Origin: Rhizobium sp. Q54
Lineage (GTDB): Bacteria > Pseudomonadota > Alphaproteobacteria > Rhizobiales > Xanthobacteraceae
Direction: 5' to 3'
Assembly (NCBI GenBank): GCA_945861265.1
Contig: CAMAUC010000028.1
Coordinates: 1 to 37,599, forward strand
DNA: 37,599 bases
In this document: positions 18,268 to 25,996 of the stretch, one piece after another
How positions within the stretch are numbered: the stretch's first letter is position 1
Layout: each line of letters starts with the position of its first letter
Position numbers and translations under genes: made by a program
Notes under the pieces: model-generated
Told to the model about the DNA's origin: nothing
The model's input: only the letters and a program-made list of their open reading frames with translations
Databases searched by the model: none

Positions 18268-19466
18268 AGCGCTTCGCCGCGCATCAAACGCGGTTGCGCC
18301 GATGTCGGTGCGATGCCCTCGCGCATGACGACGCGGCGCAATGGGCCGATCTTGTCGAGCATGTAAAGCCCAAGCCCGCGTAGGCCCTGCACCGGCAGGA
18401 AGTCGGTCAGCAGCGTTCGGTTGAAAAGGTCGATGGCGACACCGCGCGTGGTGACGTCGCCACGGCGCATTTTGTCGTAGGCCGCGAGCACATCGTCACC
18501 GCCGATATCGCGACCGTCGCGGTGCGCCGCGACGGCAAGCTCGCCGATGGTGGCGGCATCGCGCAGGCCGAGATTGAGGCCCTGCGCGCCGATCGGCGGA
18601 ATGACATGCGCGGCTTCGCCGACCAGTGCGATGCGGCTGGCGCCGAACTTCTGCGCTGTGACGACGCTGAGCGGAAACAGGCCGCGGCCGGGTTCGAGTT
18701 CGACCTTGCCGAGGATCGAATGCGACGCACGCTCGATCTCGGCGGCAAGCGTGGCATCGTCGAGCGCGGCGATGTCCCCGGCCTGATGCGGCTCCAGCAC
18801 CCAGACAAGGCTTGAACGCATTCCCGGCAGCGGCACCAAAGTGAACGGGCCGCTTGGGGTGTGGAATTCGGTCGAGCTGTCGTGGTGCGGTCGCGAATGG
18901 CGCAGGCAGACGGTGAGCGCGACCTGCTTGTAGGCATGCTCGTTGACACCGATGCAGGCGGCGGCGCGGCACAGCGAACGGCGGCCATCGGCGCCGATGA
19001 CGAGGGGCGCACGGAGTGCCGCGCCGTTCTTGCGCGTGACGGTAACGCCCTCGGCGTCCGGCGCGATATCGATGGCATCGTCGTCGATCAGGTTCAGGTT
19101 CGGCAGCGCTGCGGCGCGTTGTTCCAGCGCCGCGACAAGGTCGCGATTGGCGATGTTGTGGCCGAAGGCCGCAAGGTCGATTTCGCTCGACGCGAATTTG
19201 ACTTCCGGTGCGCGCCACAACCGGCCGGTATCGTCGACGATGCGCATGACTTTGAGCGGCGCCGATTGGGCGGCGCAGAACTCCCAGACGCCGAGCGTTT
19301 CCAGCGCGGTGACCGAACCGCCGAGCAGCGCCGTGGTGCGGTTGTCGGGGTGAGGAGGGCGCTTGCCCACCAGTGCCGTCGCCAGCCCCCCGGCGGCCAG
19401 CGCGATTGCCGCCGTCAGGCCCGCAGGTCCCCCGCCGACGACGATTGTCTCATATTTGTCCGGCAT
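18264..19466 (-). CDS. UbiH/UbiF family FAD-dependent hydroxylase (ubiquinone biosynthesis)
   Basis: A 400-residue class A flavoprotein monooxygenase. It begins with the dinucleotide-binding motif VVGGGPAGLTAAIALA, has the second FAD motif as VIGADGRRSLCR, and the C-terminal signature ALVGEAAHVIPPIGAQGLNLGLRDA, which is characteristic of alphaproteobacterial UbiH/UbiL-type hydroxylases acting on the ubiquinone ring. Which ring carbon it hydroxylates cannot be read from sequence, since alphaproteobacteria distribute these positions differently among UbiL, UbiM, UbiH and UbiF. I chose ATG 19464-19466 over the TTG just upstream. It is convergent with the caiB-type gene by a 4-nt overlap and divergent from the DUF2182 gene. 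Confidence 0.88.
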   Translation of the reverse strand: MPDKYETIVVGGGPAGLTAAIALAAGGLATALVGKRPPHPDNRTTALLGGSVTALETLGVWEFCAAQSAPLKVMRIVDDTGRLWRAPEVKFASSEIDLAAFGHNIANRDLVAALEQRAAALPNLNLIDDDAIDIAPDAEGVTVTRKNGAALRAPLVIGADGRRSLCRAAACIGVNEHAYKQVALTVCLRHSRPHHDSSTEFHTPSGPFTLVPLPGMRSSLVWVLEPHQAGDIAALDDATLAAEIERASHSILGKVELEPGRGLFPLSVVTAQKFGASRIALVGEAAHVIPPIGAQGLNLGLRDAATIGELAVAAHRDGRDIGGDDVLAAYDKMRRGDVTTRGVAIDLFNRTLLTDFLPVQGLRGLGLYMLDKIGPLRRVVMREGIAPTSAQPRLMRGEAL

Positions 19467-19553
19467 CAAAGCGCCCGATCGTGAATGGCCATAGGCGGAT
19501 TAGCATGTGCCCCACCCAATGCGCTATGCATCTGGGGCTCAAGAGGAATGTTT

Positions 19554-20438
19554 ATGACTGAGGCCGCCGACCGAAGCCTGCCGAACCTGTCGCCCGCCGC
19601 CTCCCGGCTGGGCGCGGCCTTCGCGCGGCCGAAGCGGCTGGCGGTCGTTTGCGTGATCGCGCTGGTCGGCCTCGGCTGGCTGTACCTCGCTTTGCTCACG
19701 GCAAGCATGGTCGGGCCGGGCGGCGCCTGGGCGGCCAATACCTGGGCGGCCATCTGCGGTTCGACCTTCGGCGTCGCCTTGATGCCGGACGGGGTCTGGG
19801 GCGTCTCGGGCTTCGCGCTGGTCGCGTTAATGTGGGGGGCGATGACGCTGGCCATGATGCTGCCGAGCGCCTCGCCGATGATCCTGACTTATGCCGAGAT
19901 CGCCGACACCGCCGCCCGCAAGGGCGAGACCGTCGTGTCGCCCTTCGTGCTGGCGGCCGGTTACACCTTGGTCTGGTTCGGTTTCGCCGCACTGGCGACG
20001 ATTTTGCAATACGCGTTGACGCGCGTGGCGCTGCTCGACCCGGGCATGGCGTCGGTCAGCGGATTGTTCTCGGGCGCGATTTTCATCGCCGCCGGCGTCT
20101 ATCAGTTTTCCGAGCTCAAGCACGCGTGTCTCAGGCAATGCCGGTCGCCATTCCCGTTCTTCTTCACCAACTGGGCGACAACGCCGCGCGGCGTGTTCAA
20201 GCTCGGCCTGCGGCAGGGACTGTTTTGTCTTGGCTGCTGCTGGGCGATGATGCTGGTGATGTTTGCGGTCGGCATCATGAACGTCGTCTGGATGGCGGCG
20301 CTCGGCATCGTCATGACGTTGGAGAAGATGGGAACCGGCAAGCGCTTCACCTATGCCATCGGCGTGCTGTTGATTGCCGGTGGCGTCGCTTTCGTCGGCG
20401 CCGCCGTCATGGCCCATTGGCCGGCACGGCCAATTTGA
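19554..20438 (+). CDS. DUF2182 family membrane protein
   Basis: A 294-residue polytopic membrane protein of the DUF2182 family, described in databases as a predicted metal-binding membrane protein of unknown function. Conserved text includes MWGAMTLAMMLPSASPMILTYAEIA, a membrane segment near GYTLVWFGFAALATIL, YQFSELKHACLRQCRSPFPFFFTNW with a conserved Cys pair, and GLFCLGCCWAMMLVMFAVGIMNVVWMA. The Met-, His- and Cys-rich positions are what prompts the metal idea. ATG 19554-19556 has AGAGGA 6 nt upstream; an in-frame ATG at 19548 overlaps the spacing and is less likely. It is followed after 36 nt by a DUF1326 gene, a pairing that I know to be recurrent. Confidence 0.88.
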   Translation: MTEAADRSLPNLSPAASRLGAAFARPKRLAVVCVIALVGLGWLYLALLTASMVGPGGAWAANTWAAICGSTFGVALMPDGVWGVSGFALVALMWGAMTLAMMLPSASPMILTYAEIADTAARKGETVVSPFVLAAGYTLVWFGFAALATILQYALTRVALLDPGMASVSGLFSGAIFIAAGVYQFSELKHACLRQCRSPFPFFFTNWATTPRGVFKLGLRQGLFCLGCCWAMMLVMFAVGIMNVVWMAALGIVMTLEKMGTGKRFTYAIGVLLIAGGVAFVGAAVMAHWPARPI

Positions 20439-20474
20439 GCTACCAATACTCAAGAAAACACGGGGAGTGAAAGC

Positions 20475-21086
20475 GTGGCCGAAGCCTGGACGCTGAAAGG
20501 CGAAATGACCTTGTCGTGTAGCTGCACGGTATTCTGTCCCTGCGTGCTGTCGCTCGGCGACCATCCGCCGACCGAAGACCGCTGCCAGACCTGGGCCGGC
20601 GTGCGCATCGACGAAGGCCATATCGACAATGTCGATCTGTCCGGCATCAATGTCGGCCTGATGATGGACCTGCCCGGCATCATGTCGCGCGGCAACTGGA
20701 CAGCGGCGTTATTCGTCGATGACAAAGCGCCGATTCAGGCGGTCAAGGGTTTGACCCGCATTTTCACCGGCCGCGTCGGCGGCACCACCCATCTATTGTC
20801 GATCCTGGTGGGGCAGTTTCTCGGCGTGCATCAGGTGCCGATTTCCTACGAAACCGACGGCGAGACCCGCCGCATCCGCATCGAAAAATATGTCGATGGC
20901 GCGATCTCGCCGGTGCGCGGCAAGGAGACCGGGCAGAACGTCGTCATCCGCAACAGCGAATACTGGATCGGTCCGGATGTGATCGTCGCCAAAGCCGACA
21001 AGTCACGGTTTCGCGGCTTCGGCCGCAACTGGAATTTAAGCGGGCGTTCGGCGGAGATCGTCAAGCTCGACTGGGGAAACCAGTAA
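20475..21086 (+). CDS. DUF1326 domain protein
   Basis: A 203-residue soluble protein of the DUF1326 family, function unknown. The N-terminus has a striking cysteine cluster, CSCTVFCPC at residues 15-23, followed by DRCQTWAG. The rest is mixed beta structure (VDLSGINVGLMMDLPG, GNWTAALFVDD, HQVPISYETDGETRRIRIEKYVDGAISPVRG). No signal peptide is apparent. The cysteine cluster suggests metal binding or thiol chemistry. The start is GTG 20475-20477 with GGGGAG 7 nt upstream. It sits between the DUF2182 membrane partner (36 nt before) and pcs (5 nt after), so the three are very likely cotranscribed. Confidence 0.87.
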   Translation: MAEAWTLKGEMTLSCSCTVFCPCVLSLGDHPPTEDRCQTWAGVRIDEGHIDNVDLSGINVGLMMDLPGIMSRGNWTAALFVDDKAPIQAVKGLTRIFTGRVGGTTHLLSILVGQFLGVHQVPISYETDGETRRIRIEKYVDGAISPVRGKETGQNVVIRNSEYWIGPDVIVAKADKSRFRGFGRNWNLSGRSAEIVKLDWGNQ

Positions 21087-21091
21087 TCCAT

Positions 21092-21778
21092 ATGCAGCTT
21101 GCTACACTGCGCGCTTTCGCCGTTCACATTTTCACCGCGTTCGGCGCGGCGCTCGGCCTGCTGGCGCTCATCTTCGCCACCGGCGGACATTGGGCGGCGA
21201 TGTTCTTCTGCCTTGGACTGGCGCTGGTCGTCGATGGCGTCGACGGGCCGATGGCGCGCCGCTTCAAGGTCGCCGAGCTGCTGCCGCGCTGGAACGGCGA
21301 GGGCCTCGACTTCGTCGTCGATTTCATCACTTACGTGTTCGTGCCGGCCTATGCAATCGCCGCCAGCGGCTATTTGCCCGAAATGCTGGCCATCCCGCTT
21401 GCCTGCGTCATCGTCATCACCGGCGCGCTCTATTTCGCTGACCGCGCCATGAAGACCGGCGATAATTATTTCCGCGGCTTTCCGGCAGTGTGGAATCTGG
21501 CGGCGTTCTATCTGTTCGTGCTGGAGCCGCCGCCTTTTGTCGCGGCGATAGCGATTGTCGTTCTGGCCGGACTGACTTTCGCGCCGCTGCGCTTTGTGCA
21601 TCCGCTGCGGGTGCGGCATCTGCGCCGCGTCAACATCGCGCTGATGGCATTGTGGGCGGCCTTGGCCTCTGTGGCGGTCGCCACCGACCTCACGCCCGGA
21701 CCCTATGTCGTCGCGGCGCTGTCGGCGATCGGCCTTTACTTTCTGATTGCGGGTTTGCTACGCCGGGCCGCCGGCTAA
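21092..21778 (+). CDS. pcs: Phosphatidylcholine synthase (CDP-diacylglycerol--choline O-phosphatidyltransferase)
   Basis: A 228-residue CDP-alcohol phosphatidyltransferase in the inner membrane. It condenses CDP-diacylglycerol with choline to make phosphatidylcholine in one step. The catalytic motif is the Pcs version of the family signature, with twelve rather than eight residues after AR: Asp51-Gly52-x2-Ala55-Arg56-x12-Gly69-x3-Asp73-x3-Asp77. Text such as LVVDGVDGPMAR, NGEGLDFVVDFITYVFVPAYA and GFPAVWNLAAFYLF matches rhizobial Pcs. Six to eight hydrophobic segments are visible. It follows the DUF1326 gene after only 5 nt. Pcs is typical of host-associated and soil alphaproteobacteria that take up choline. 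Confidence 0.93.
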   Translation: MQLATLRAFAVHIFTAFGAALGLLALIFATGGHWAAMFFCLGLALVVDGVDGPMARRFKVAELLPRWNGEGLDFVVDFITYVFVPAYAIAASGYLPEMLAIPLACVIVITGALYFADRAMKTGDNYFRGFPAVWNLAAFYLFVLEPPPFVAAIAIVVLAGLTFAPLRFVHPLRVRHLRRVNIALMALWAALASVAVATDLTPGPYVVAALSAIGLYFLIAGLLRRAAG

Positions 21779-21810
21779 ATACAAAAACAGTGTCCTGGGG
21801 AGTTTGCCGC

Positions 21811-22548
21811 ATGTCACGTCCCGTTCTTCTAGTCGCCGGCGGCAGCCGTGGCATCGGCGCCGCCACCGCCAAACTGGCCGGCACGAAAGGCTACGACGTC
21901 GCGGTCAACTACAACAGCAATTCAAACGCGGCGGCGAGCGTGGTCGCCGCAGTGCAGGCATCCGGCGGCAAGGCGATCGCGCTGCAGGGCGACATGGGCA
22001 AGGAAGACGACATCGAGCGCGTCTTCGCGCAAACCACCAAGGAGCTCGGGCCTATCACGCATTTCGTGCATTCGTCGGGCATCATTGGACCGTTCTCGCG
22101 GCTGGATGAAGTCGAAAGCAAGACTATCCGCGAGGTACTCGATGTCGATACGCTCGGCGCATTGTTATGTCTGCGCGCCTGCGTGCGCGGCATGTCGACC
22201 AAGCACGGCGGCAAAGGCGGTTCGATCGTCATGCTGTCGTCGATGTCGGCGACGCTTGGCGGCGCCAATGAATGCGTCTGGTACGCCGCCGCCAAAGGCG
22301 CGGTCGATTCGATGGTGATCGGTGTGTCGCGCGAGGTCGCCAAAGAAGGTATTCGCGTCAACGCGGTCAGCCCGGGCATGATCGATACCGATATCCAGCC
22401 GCCGGGCCGGGTCGAGCGCCTGATGTCGGCGCTACCGCAAGGCCGTGCCGGCTCGCCGGAAGAGGTCGCCGAAGGCATACTGTTCCTGCTGTCGGACGCG
22501 GCATCCTACGTCAACGGCGCCAATCTTCGCGTATCGGGCGCGCGCTGA
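21811..22548 (+). CDS. SDR family NAD(P)-dependent oxidoreductase
   Basis: A 245-residue classical short-chain dehydrogenase/reductase. It has the cofactor motif GGSRGIG (residues 10-16), a catalytic serine in MLSSMSATLGG (143/144), and YAAAK (Tyr158, Lys162). The late segment INAVSPGMIDTDI-type text (VNAVSPGMIDTDIQPPG) and NGANLRVSGA at the end are also typical. The Asn of the usual NNAG motif is replaced (HSSGIIG, 87-93). Pattern is closest to glucose-dehydrogenase/FabG-like SDRs; substrate unknown. ATG 21811-21813 has GGGGAG 8 nt upstream; in-frame sequence back to 21490 overlaps pcs and is not used. It lies 32 nt after pcs. Confidence 0.9.
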   Translation: MSRPVLLVAGGSRGIGAATAKLAGTKGYDVAVNYNSNSNAAASVVAAVQASGGKAIALQGDMGKEDDIERVFAQTTKELGPITHFVHSSGIIGPFSRLDEVESKTIREVLDVDTLGALLCLRACVRGMSTKHGGKGGSIVMLSSMSATLGGANECVWYAAAKGAVDSMVIGVSREVAKEGIRVNAVSPGMIDTDIQPPGRVERLMSALPQGRAGSPEEVAEGILFLLSDAASYVNGANLRVSGAR

Positions 22549-22650
22549 GGGCGCGCGCGAGACCCGGCTTGCGCTTGCCGGCTGGCTGCCTATGATCGCG
22601 CCCGAAACTCAAACGCATTCAATCAATCAAATCTATTCAAGGGGTGAAAC

Positions 22651-23628
22651 ATGGTCGCAGCAGTGCGCGTGCATAAAACCGGCGGTCCGGAAGTTCTGAC
22701 GCTGGACGACATCGAAGTTCCGGCGCCGGGGCAGGGCCAGATCAAGATCAAGCAGCATGCCTGCGGCGTGAACTTCATCGACACCTATTTCCGTATCGGC
22801 ATGTATCCCTCGCCGGTCGGCATGCCGTTCGTCTCGGGCAACGAAGGCGCGGGACAGATTACCGAAGTCGGTCCCGGCGTCACCGATCTGAAGGTCGGCG
22901 ACCGCGTCGCTTATGTGGTGCCGCTCGGCGGCTATTCGGCCGAACGTCTTTTGCCGGCCGAACGCGCGGTGAAGCTGCCCGACAATATCAGCTACGAGCA
23001 GGCGGCCTCGATGATGCTCAAGGGCATGACCGCGCAGTATCTGCTCAACCGCACCTTCAAGGTGAAAAAGGGCGACATCATTCTCGTTCATGCCGCCGCC
23101 GGCGGCGTCGGCCTCATTCTCTGCCAGTGGGCCAATCATCTCGGCGCCACCGTCATCGGCACCGTCGGTTCCAAGGACAAGGGAGAGCTGGCCAAGAAGA
23201 ACGGCGTGCACCACACCATCATGTATCGCGACGAGGACTTCGCCGCGCGCGTCAAGGAAATCACCAGCGGCAAAATGTGCGACGTCGTCTATGACGGTAT
23301 CGGCAACGATACGTTCCCGAAGTCGCTCGACTGCATCCGCCCGCTCGGCATGTTCGTGTCGTTCGGTTCGGCGTCCGGCGCGATCAAGGCTTTCGACATC
23401 AACCTCTTGCAGCACAAGGGCTCGCTGTTTGCGACCCGGCCGACGCTCAACCACTACGCGGCCAAGCGCGAGGATCTGGTTGCGACCGCCAACGATCTGT
23501 TCAACGTCGTCGGCTCCGGCGCGGTGAAGATCCCGGCCAGCCACAAATACGCGCTTAAGGACGCCGCCCAGGCGCACAAGGACCTGGAAGGCCGCAAGAC
23601 CACGGGATCGGTCATTCTGGTACCGTAA
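22651..23628 (+). CDS. NADPH:quinone oxidoreductase (zeta-crystallin type)
   Basis: A 325-residue zinc-free medium-chain dehydrogenase/reductase. It has the quinone-reductase signatures VNFIDTYFRIGMYPSP, PFVSGNEGAGQITEVG, the nucleotide loop VHAAAGGVGLILCQWANHLGATVIGT, and YDGIGNDTFPKSLDCIRPLGMFVSFGSASG. The family reduces quinones by one electron with NADPH and is usually cytosolic; whether quinone is the natural substrate is not proven by sequence. AAGGGG stands about 8 nt before ATG 22651-22653. It is 102 nt downstream of the SDR gene on the same strand and may be the last gene of that run, with a hairpin after it. Confidence 0.92.
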   Translation: MVAAVRVHKTGGPEVLTLDDIEVPAPGQGQIKIKQHACGVNFIDTYFRIGMYPSPVGMPFVSGNEGAGQITEVGPGVTDLKVGDRVAYVVPLGGYSAERLLPAERAVKLPDNISYEQAASMMLKGMTAQYLLNRTFKVKKGDIILVHAAAGGVGLILCQWANHLGATVIGTVGSKDKGELAKKNGVHHTIMYRDEDFAARVKEITSGKMCDVVYDGIGNDTFPKSLDCIRPLGMFVSFGSASGAIKAFDINLLQHKGSLFATRPTLNHYAAKREDLVATANDLFNVVGSGAVKIPASHKYALKDAAQAHKDLEGRKTTGSVILVP

Positions 23629-23655
23629 ACCGGCGGCACTCTCTTTCGTCGAACA

Positions 23656-23685
23656 ACGGCGTCCCTGCTTTCGCGGGGGCGCCGT
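23656..23685. terminator. Strong hairpin after the quinone oxidoreductase gene (possible terminator)
   Basis: ACGGCGTCCCTGC (23656-23668) pairs with GCGGGGGCGCCGT (23673-23685) to give a 13-bp stem with two G-T wobbles and a TTTC loop. It begins 28 nt after the stop codon and ends 16 nt before the uraH start. There is no T-run on either side, so termination by itself would be weak; it may instead be a repeat-type palindrome or a 3'-end stabilising structure. Confidence 0.55.
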
Positions 23686-23701
23686 CCTGTTATGGTGGGC
23701 C

Positions 23702-24046
23702 ATGCCCCGGCTGACCACCCACGTTCTCGACACAACTTCCGGCAAGCCCGCCGCGGGCCTGCGCGTTGTGCTGCGCCGGGCCGACGAGCCGGCCATCCTG
23801 GCCGAGGCTGTGACCAATGCCGATGGCCGCCTCGACCGGCCGCTGCTCGAGGGCGCGGATGTCACACCTGGCACCTACGAAATGACATTTCACGTCGGCG
23901 ATTATTATCGCGCCCAGAAGGCGGCGACAGCGGACCCGGCCTTTCTCGATCTGGTGCCGGTGCGGTTTGGTCTCGCCGGCGGCCGCGACTATCATGTGCC
24001 GATCCTGATTCAGCCTTACGGCTATTCGACCTATCGCGGGAGTTGA
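23702..24046 (+). CDS. uraH: 5-Hydroxyisourate hydrolase
   Basis: A 114-residue transthyretin-like protein. It hydrolyses 5-hydroxyisourate, the product of urate oxidation, to OHCU on the way to allantoin. The catalytic set is visible: His7 in LTTHVLDT, Arg43 in NADGRLDRP, His98 in RDYHVPILI, and the C-terminal hallmark YRGS (111-114), which separates true hydrolases from animal transthyretin. Length is standard. No signal peptide, so it is cytoplasmic. An allantoate amidohydrolase gene starts 42 nt downstream on the same strand, which supports a purine/ureide catabolic operon. Uricase and OHCU decarboxylase are not in the window. Confidence 0.95.
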   Translation: MPRLTTHVLDTTSGKPAAGLRVVLRRADEPAILAEAVTNADGRLDRPLLEGADVTPGTYEMTFHVGDYYRAQKAATADPAFLDLVPVRFGLAGGRDYHVPILIQPYGYSTYRGS

Positions 24047-24088
24047 CGGCGTGACGACGTGCGTATGCGATCCGGGCAAGGCCTTTTC

Positions 24089-25324
24089 ATGAGTGAACCG
24101 GATATAGCCGCACTCGGCGAACGCGCCGACACGATGATCCGCACCCTCGGTTCGATCTCGGCCGAACCGAACCGGCTGGTCCGGCAGTATCTCACGCCCG
24201 AGCATCGCGCCGCCGCCGATCTGCTAGCGACCTGGATGCGCTCCGCTTATCTTGAGGTGTCGGAAGACGCGCTCGGCACGGTGCGCGGCCATTGGGCGGG
24301 TGCCGGCAAGAAGCGCCTGCTGATCGGCTCGCATATCGACACCGTGATCGACGGCGGCATGTTCGACGGACCGTTCGGAGTCATTGCCGGCATTCTCGCC
24401 GCCGAGCATTTCGCCGCGGCCGGTCGCAAGCTCGGCTTTGGCATTGACGTGCTGGCGTTCGGCGACGAAGAGGGCGTGCGCTTCCCAACCACATTGGCGT
24501 CGTCGATGGCCTGCGCCGGCAGGTTTGATACCGCACGACTGGACATGGCCGGTCGCGACGGCGTCACCTTGCGCGATGCCATTAAACAATACGGCAAGAA
24601 TCCGGACGACATTCCGGCGGCGGCTTACGCGCGCGATGTCGCCGCCGCTTACGTCGAGGTGCACATCGAACAGGGGCCGGTGCTGGAATATCGCAGCCAG
24701 CCGCTCGGCGTCGTCAATGCGATTGCCGGGCAAAGTTATCTCAACGTCGAATTTCTCGGCGAAGCCGGGCACGCCGGCACGGTGCCGATGATGCTGCGGC
24801 GCGACGCGCTTGCCGGCGCCGCCGAGGTGATTTTGCTGGCCGAACGGCTGGCGCGCGAGACAAAGGGCGAAGTGGTGGCGACCGTCGGCCATCTGCGCAT
24901 TCCCGCGGCGGCGTCGAATGTCATCCCCGGCAATGTCGCGCTGATCGTCGATATCCGCTCCGGCTCGGACAAAGCGCGGCATCAATTTGTCGACGCGTTC
25001 AAGGCGGAAATCCGCGCGGTTGCCGACCGCCGCGAACTTGGCTTGACGATCACGCAGACGCGCGATGTCGCGACGACGCCGTGCGATCCGGCCTTGCAGG
25101 ATGGCATTGCCGACGCCATCCGCGCGGTTGGCGGCGAACCATTGCGGCTGGCCTCCGGCGCCGGCCATGACGGCACGGCGATGGCGAAGCTCTGTCCGAT
25201 CGCGATGATGTTCGTGCGCTGTCGCGGCGGCATTAGCCACAATCCAGCCGAATATGCCAGCCCAGCCGATATGGGACTGGCGATCGGCGCGCTGATCCGC
25301 TTCATCGAAAACGCGAAACTATAA
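24089..25324 (+). CDS. Allantoate amidohydrolase (M20-family Zn-dependent amidase, AllC/HyuC type)
   Basis: A 411-residue dinuclear metal amidase of the M20 family. Metal-site motifs are IGSHIDTV (His82, Asp84), GMFDGPFGV (Asp93), FGDEEGVRF (Glu127, Glu128) and VEVHIEQGPVLE, with GHDGTAMA near the C-terminus supplying the last histidine. This family contains allantoate amidohydrolase, N-carbamoyl-L-amino-acid hydrolase and beta-ureidopropionase; the uraH neighbour favours allantoate. I chose ATG 24089-24091, with AAGG 7 nt upstream, over a GTG at 24059. The stop abuts the bioD stop on the opposite strand (CTATAA, 25319-25324). Confidence 0.87.
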   Translation: MSEPDIAALGERADTMIRTLGSISAEPNRLVRQYLTPEHRAAADLLATWMRSAYLEVSEDALGTVRGHWAGAGKKRLLIGSHIDTVIDGGMFDGPFGVIAGILAAEHFAAAGRKLGFGIDVLAFGDEEGVRFPTTLASSMACAGRFDTARLDMAGRDGVTLRDAIKQYGKNPDDIPAAAYARDVAAAYVEVHIEQGPVLEYRSQPLGVVNAIAGQSYLNVEFLGEAGHAGTVPMMLRRDALAGAAEVILLAERLARETKGEVVATVGHLRIPAAASNVIPGNVALIVDIRSGSDKARHQFVDAFKAEIRAVADRRELGLTITQTRDVATTPCDPALQDGIADAIRAVGGEPLRLASGAGHDGTAMAKLCPIAMMFVRCRGGISHNPAEYASPADMGLAIGALIRFIENAKL

Positions 25325-25996
25325 TAGCGAGGCGATGCGCGCGAAGGCGGGATGCTCGGTCAGGCCGCCCGGCAGACGCGGCAGGCCGACCACCTCGATG
25401 GTATCGGAAAAGCGCGCAATGCTGGCAACGGTGTCGTCAAGCTCGACGGTGCCACGTTCGCTTTCGCTGACGACGATGGCCGCGATGGTCAGCTTGCGCT
25501 GCCGTAACACGTCGAGCGCGGTCAATGTGTGACTGATGGCGCCGAGATAGCCGCCAACGACGAGCAGCAGCGGAATATCGAGCGCCGCCATCCAGTCGAG
25601 TACCGTGCGCTTGCCATCGAGCGGCACCATGATGCCGCCGACGCCTTCGATGAAAAGCATGCCGGTTGCCGATTTAACGGCGGCGCGGCTGAAGTCGATG
25701 AGTTTGTCGAAATCGACGTTGCGGCCTTCGCGCGCCGCCGCCATGTCCGGCGACAAAGGCGCGCGAAAACGCCATGGCGCGATGGTGTCGACTTCATCGG
25801 CCGAGACCTGCCGGCCGAGCGCGCGCAACAGCACCGCCGGATCGCTGGTCTCGACCACGGATGAATCGTAGCCGCTGACGACCGGCTTGAGCGCATTCAC
25901 CGGCTGGCCGGCATTGCGCAGATAGCGGATCAGCCCGGCGGTGACGAAGGTCTTGCCGATATCGGTGCCGGTCGAGGTGACGAAGTACGCGCTCAT
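25319..25996 (-). CDS. bioD: Dethiobiotin synthetase
   Basis: A 225-residue ATP-dependent enzyme that closes the ureido ring of dethiobiotin from 7,8-diaminopelargonate and CO2. The P-loop GTDIGKT is at residues 10-16, followed by NALKPVVSG. The acidic/P2 region is LFIEGVGGIMVPLD, and VVGGYLGAISHTL is a further family block. The start is ATG 25994-25996, which overlaps the bioF stop in the pattern ATGA, so the two are translationally coupled. A longer in-frame reading through bioF is a shadow and is rejected. Convergent with allC. Confidence 0.95.
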   Translation of the reverse strand: MSAYFVTSTGTDIGKTFVTAGLIRYLRNAGQPVNALKPVVSGYDSSVVETSDPAVLLRALGRQVSADEVDTIAPWRFRAPLSPDMAAAREGRNVDFDKLIDFSRAAVKSATGMLFIEGVGGIMVPLDGKRTVLDWMAALDIPLLLVVGGYLGAISHTLTALDVLRQRKLTIAAIVVSESERGTVELDDTVASIARFSDTIEVVGLPRLPGGLTEHPAFARIASLL

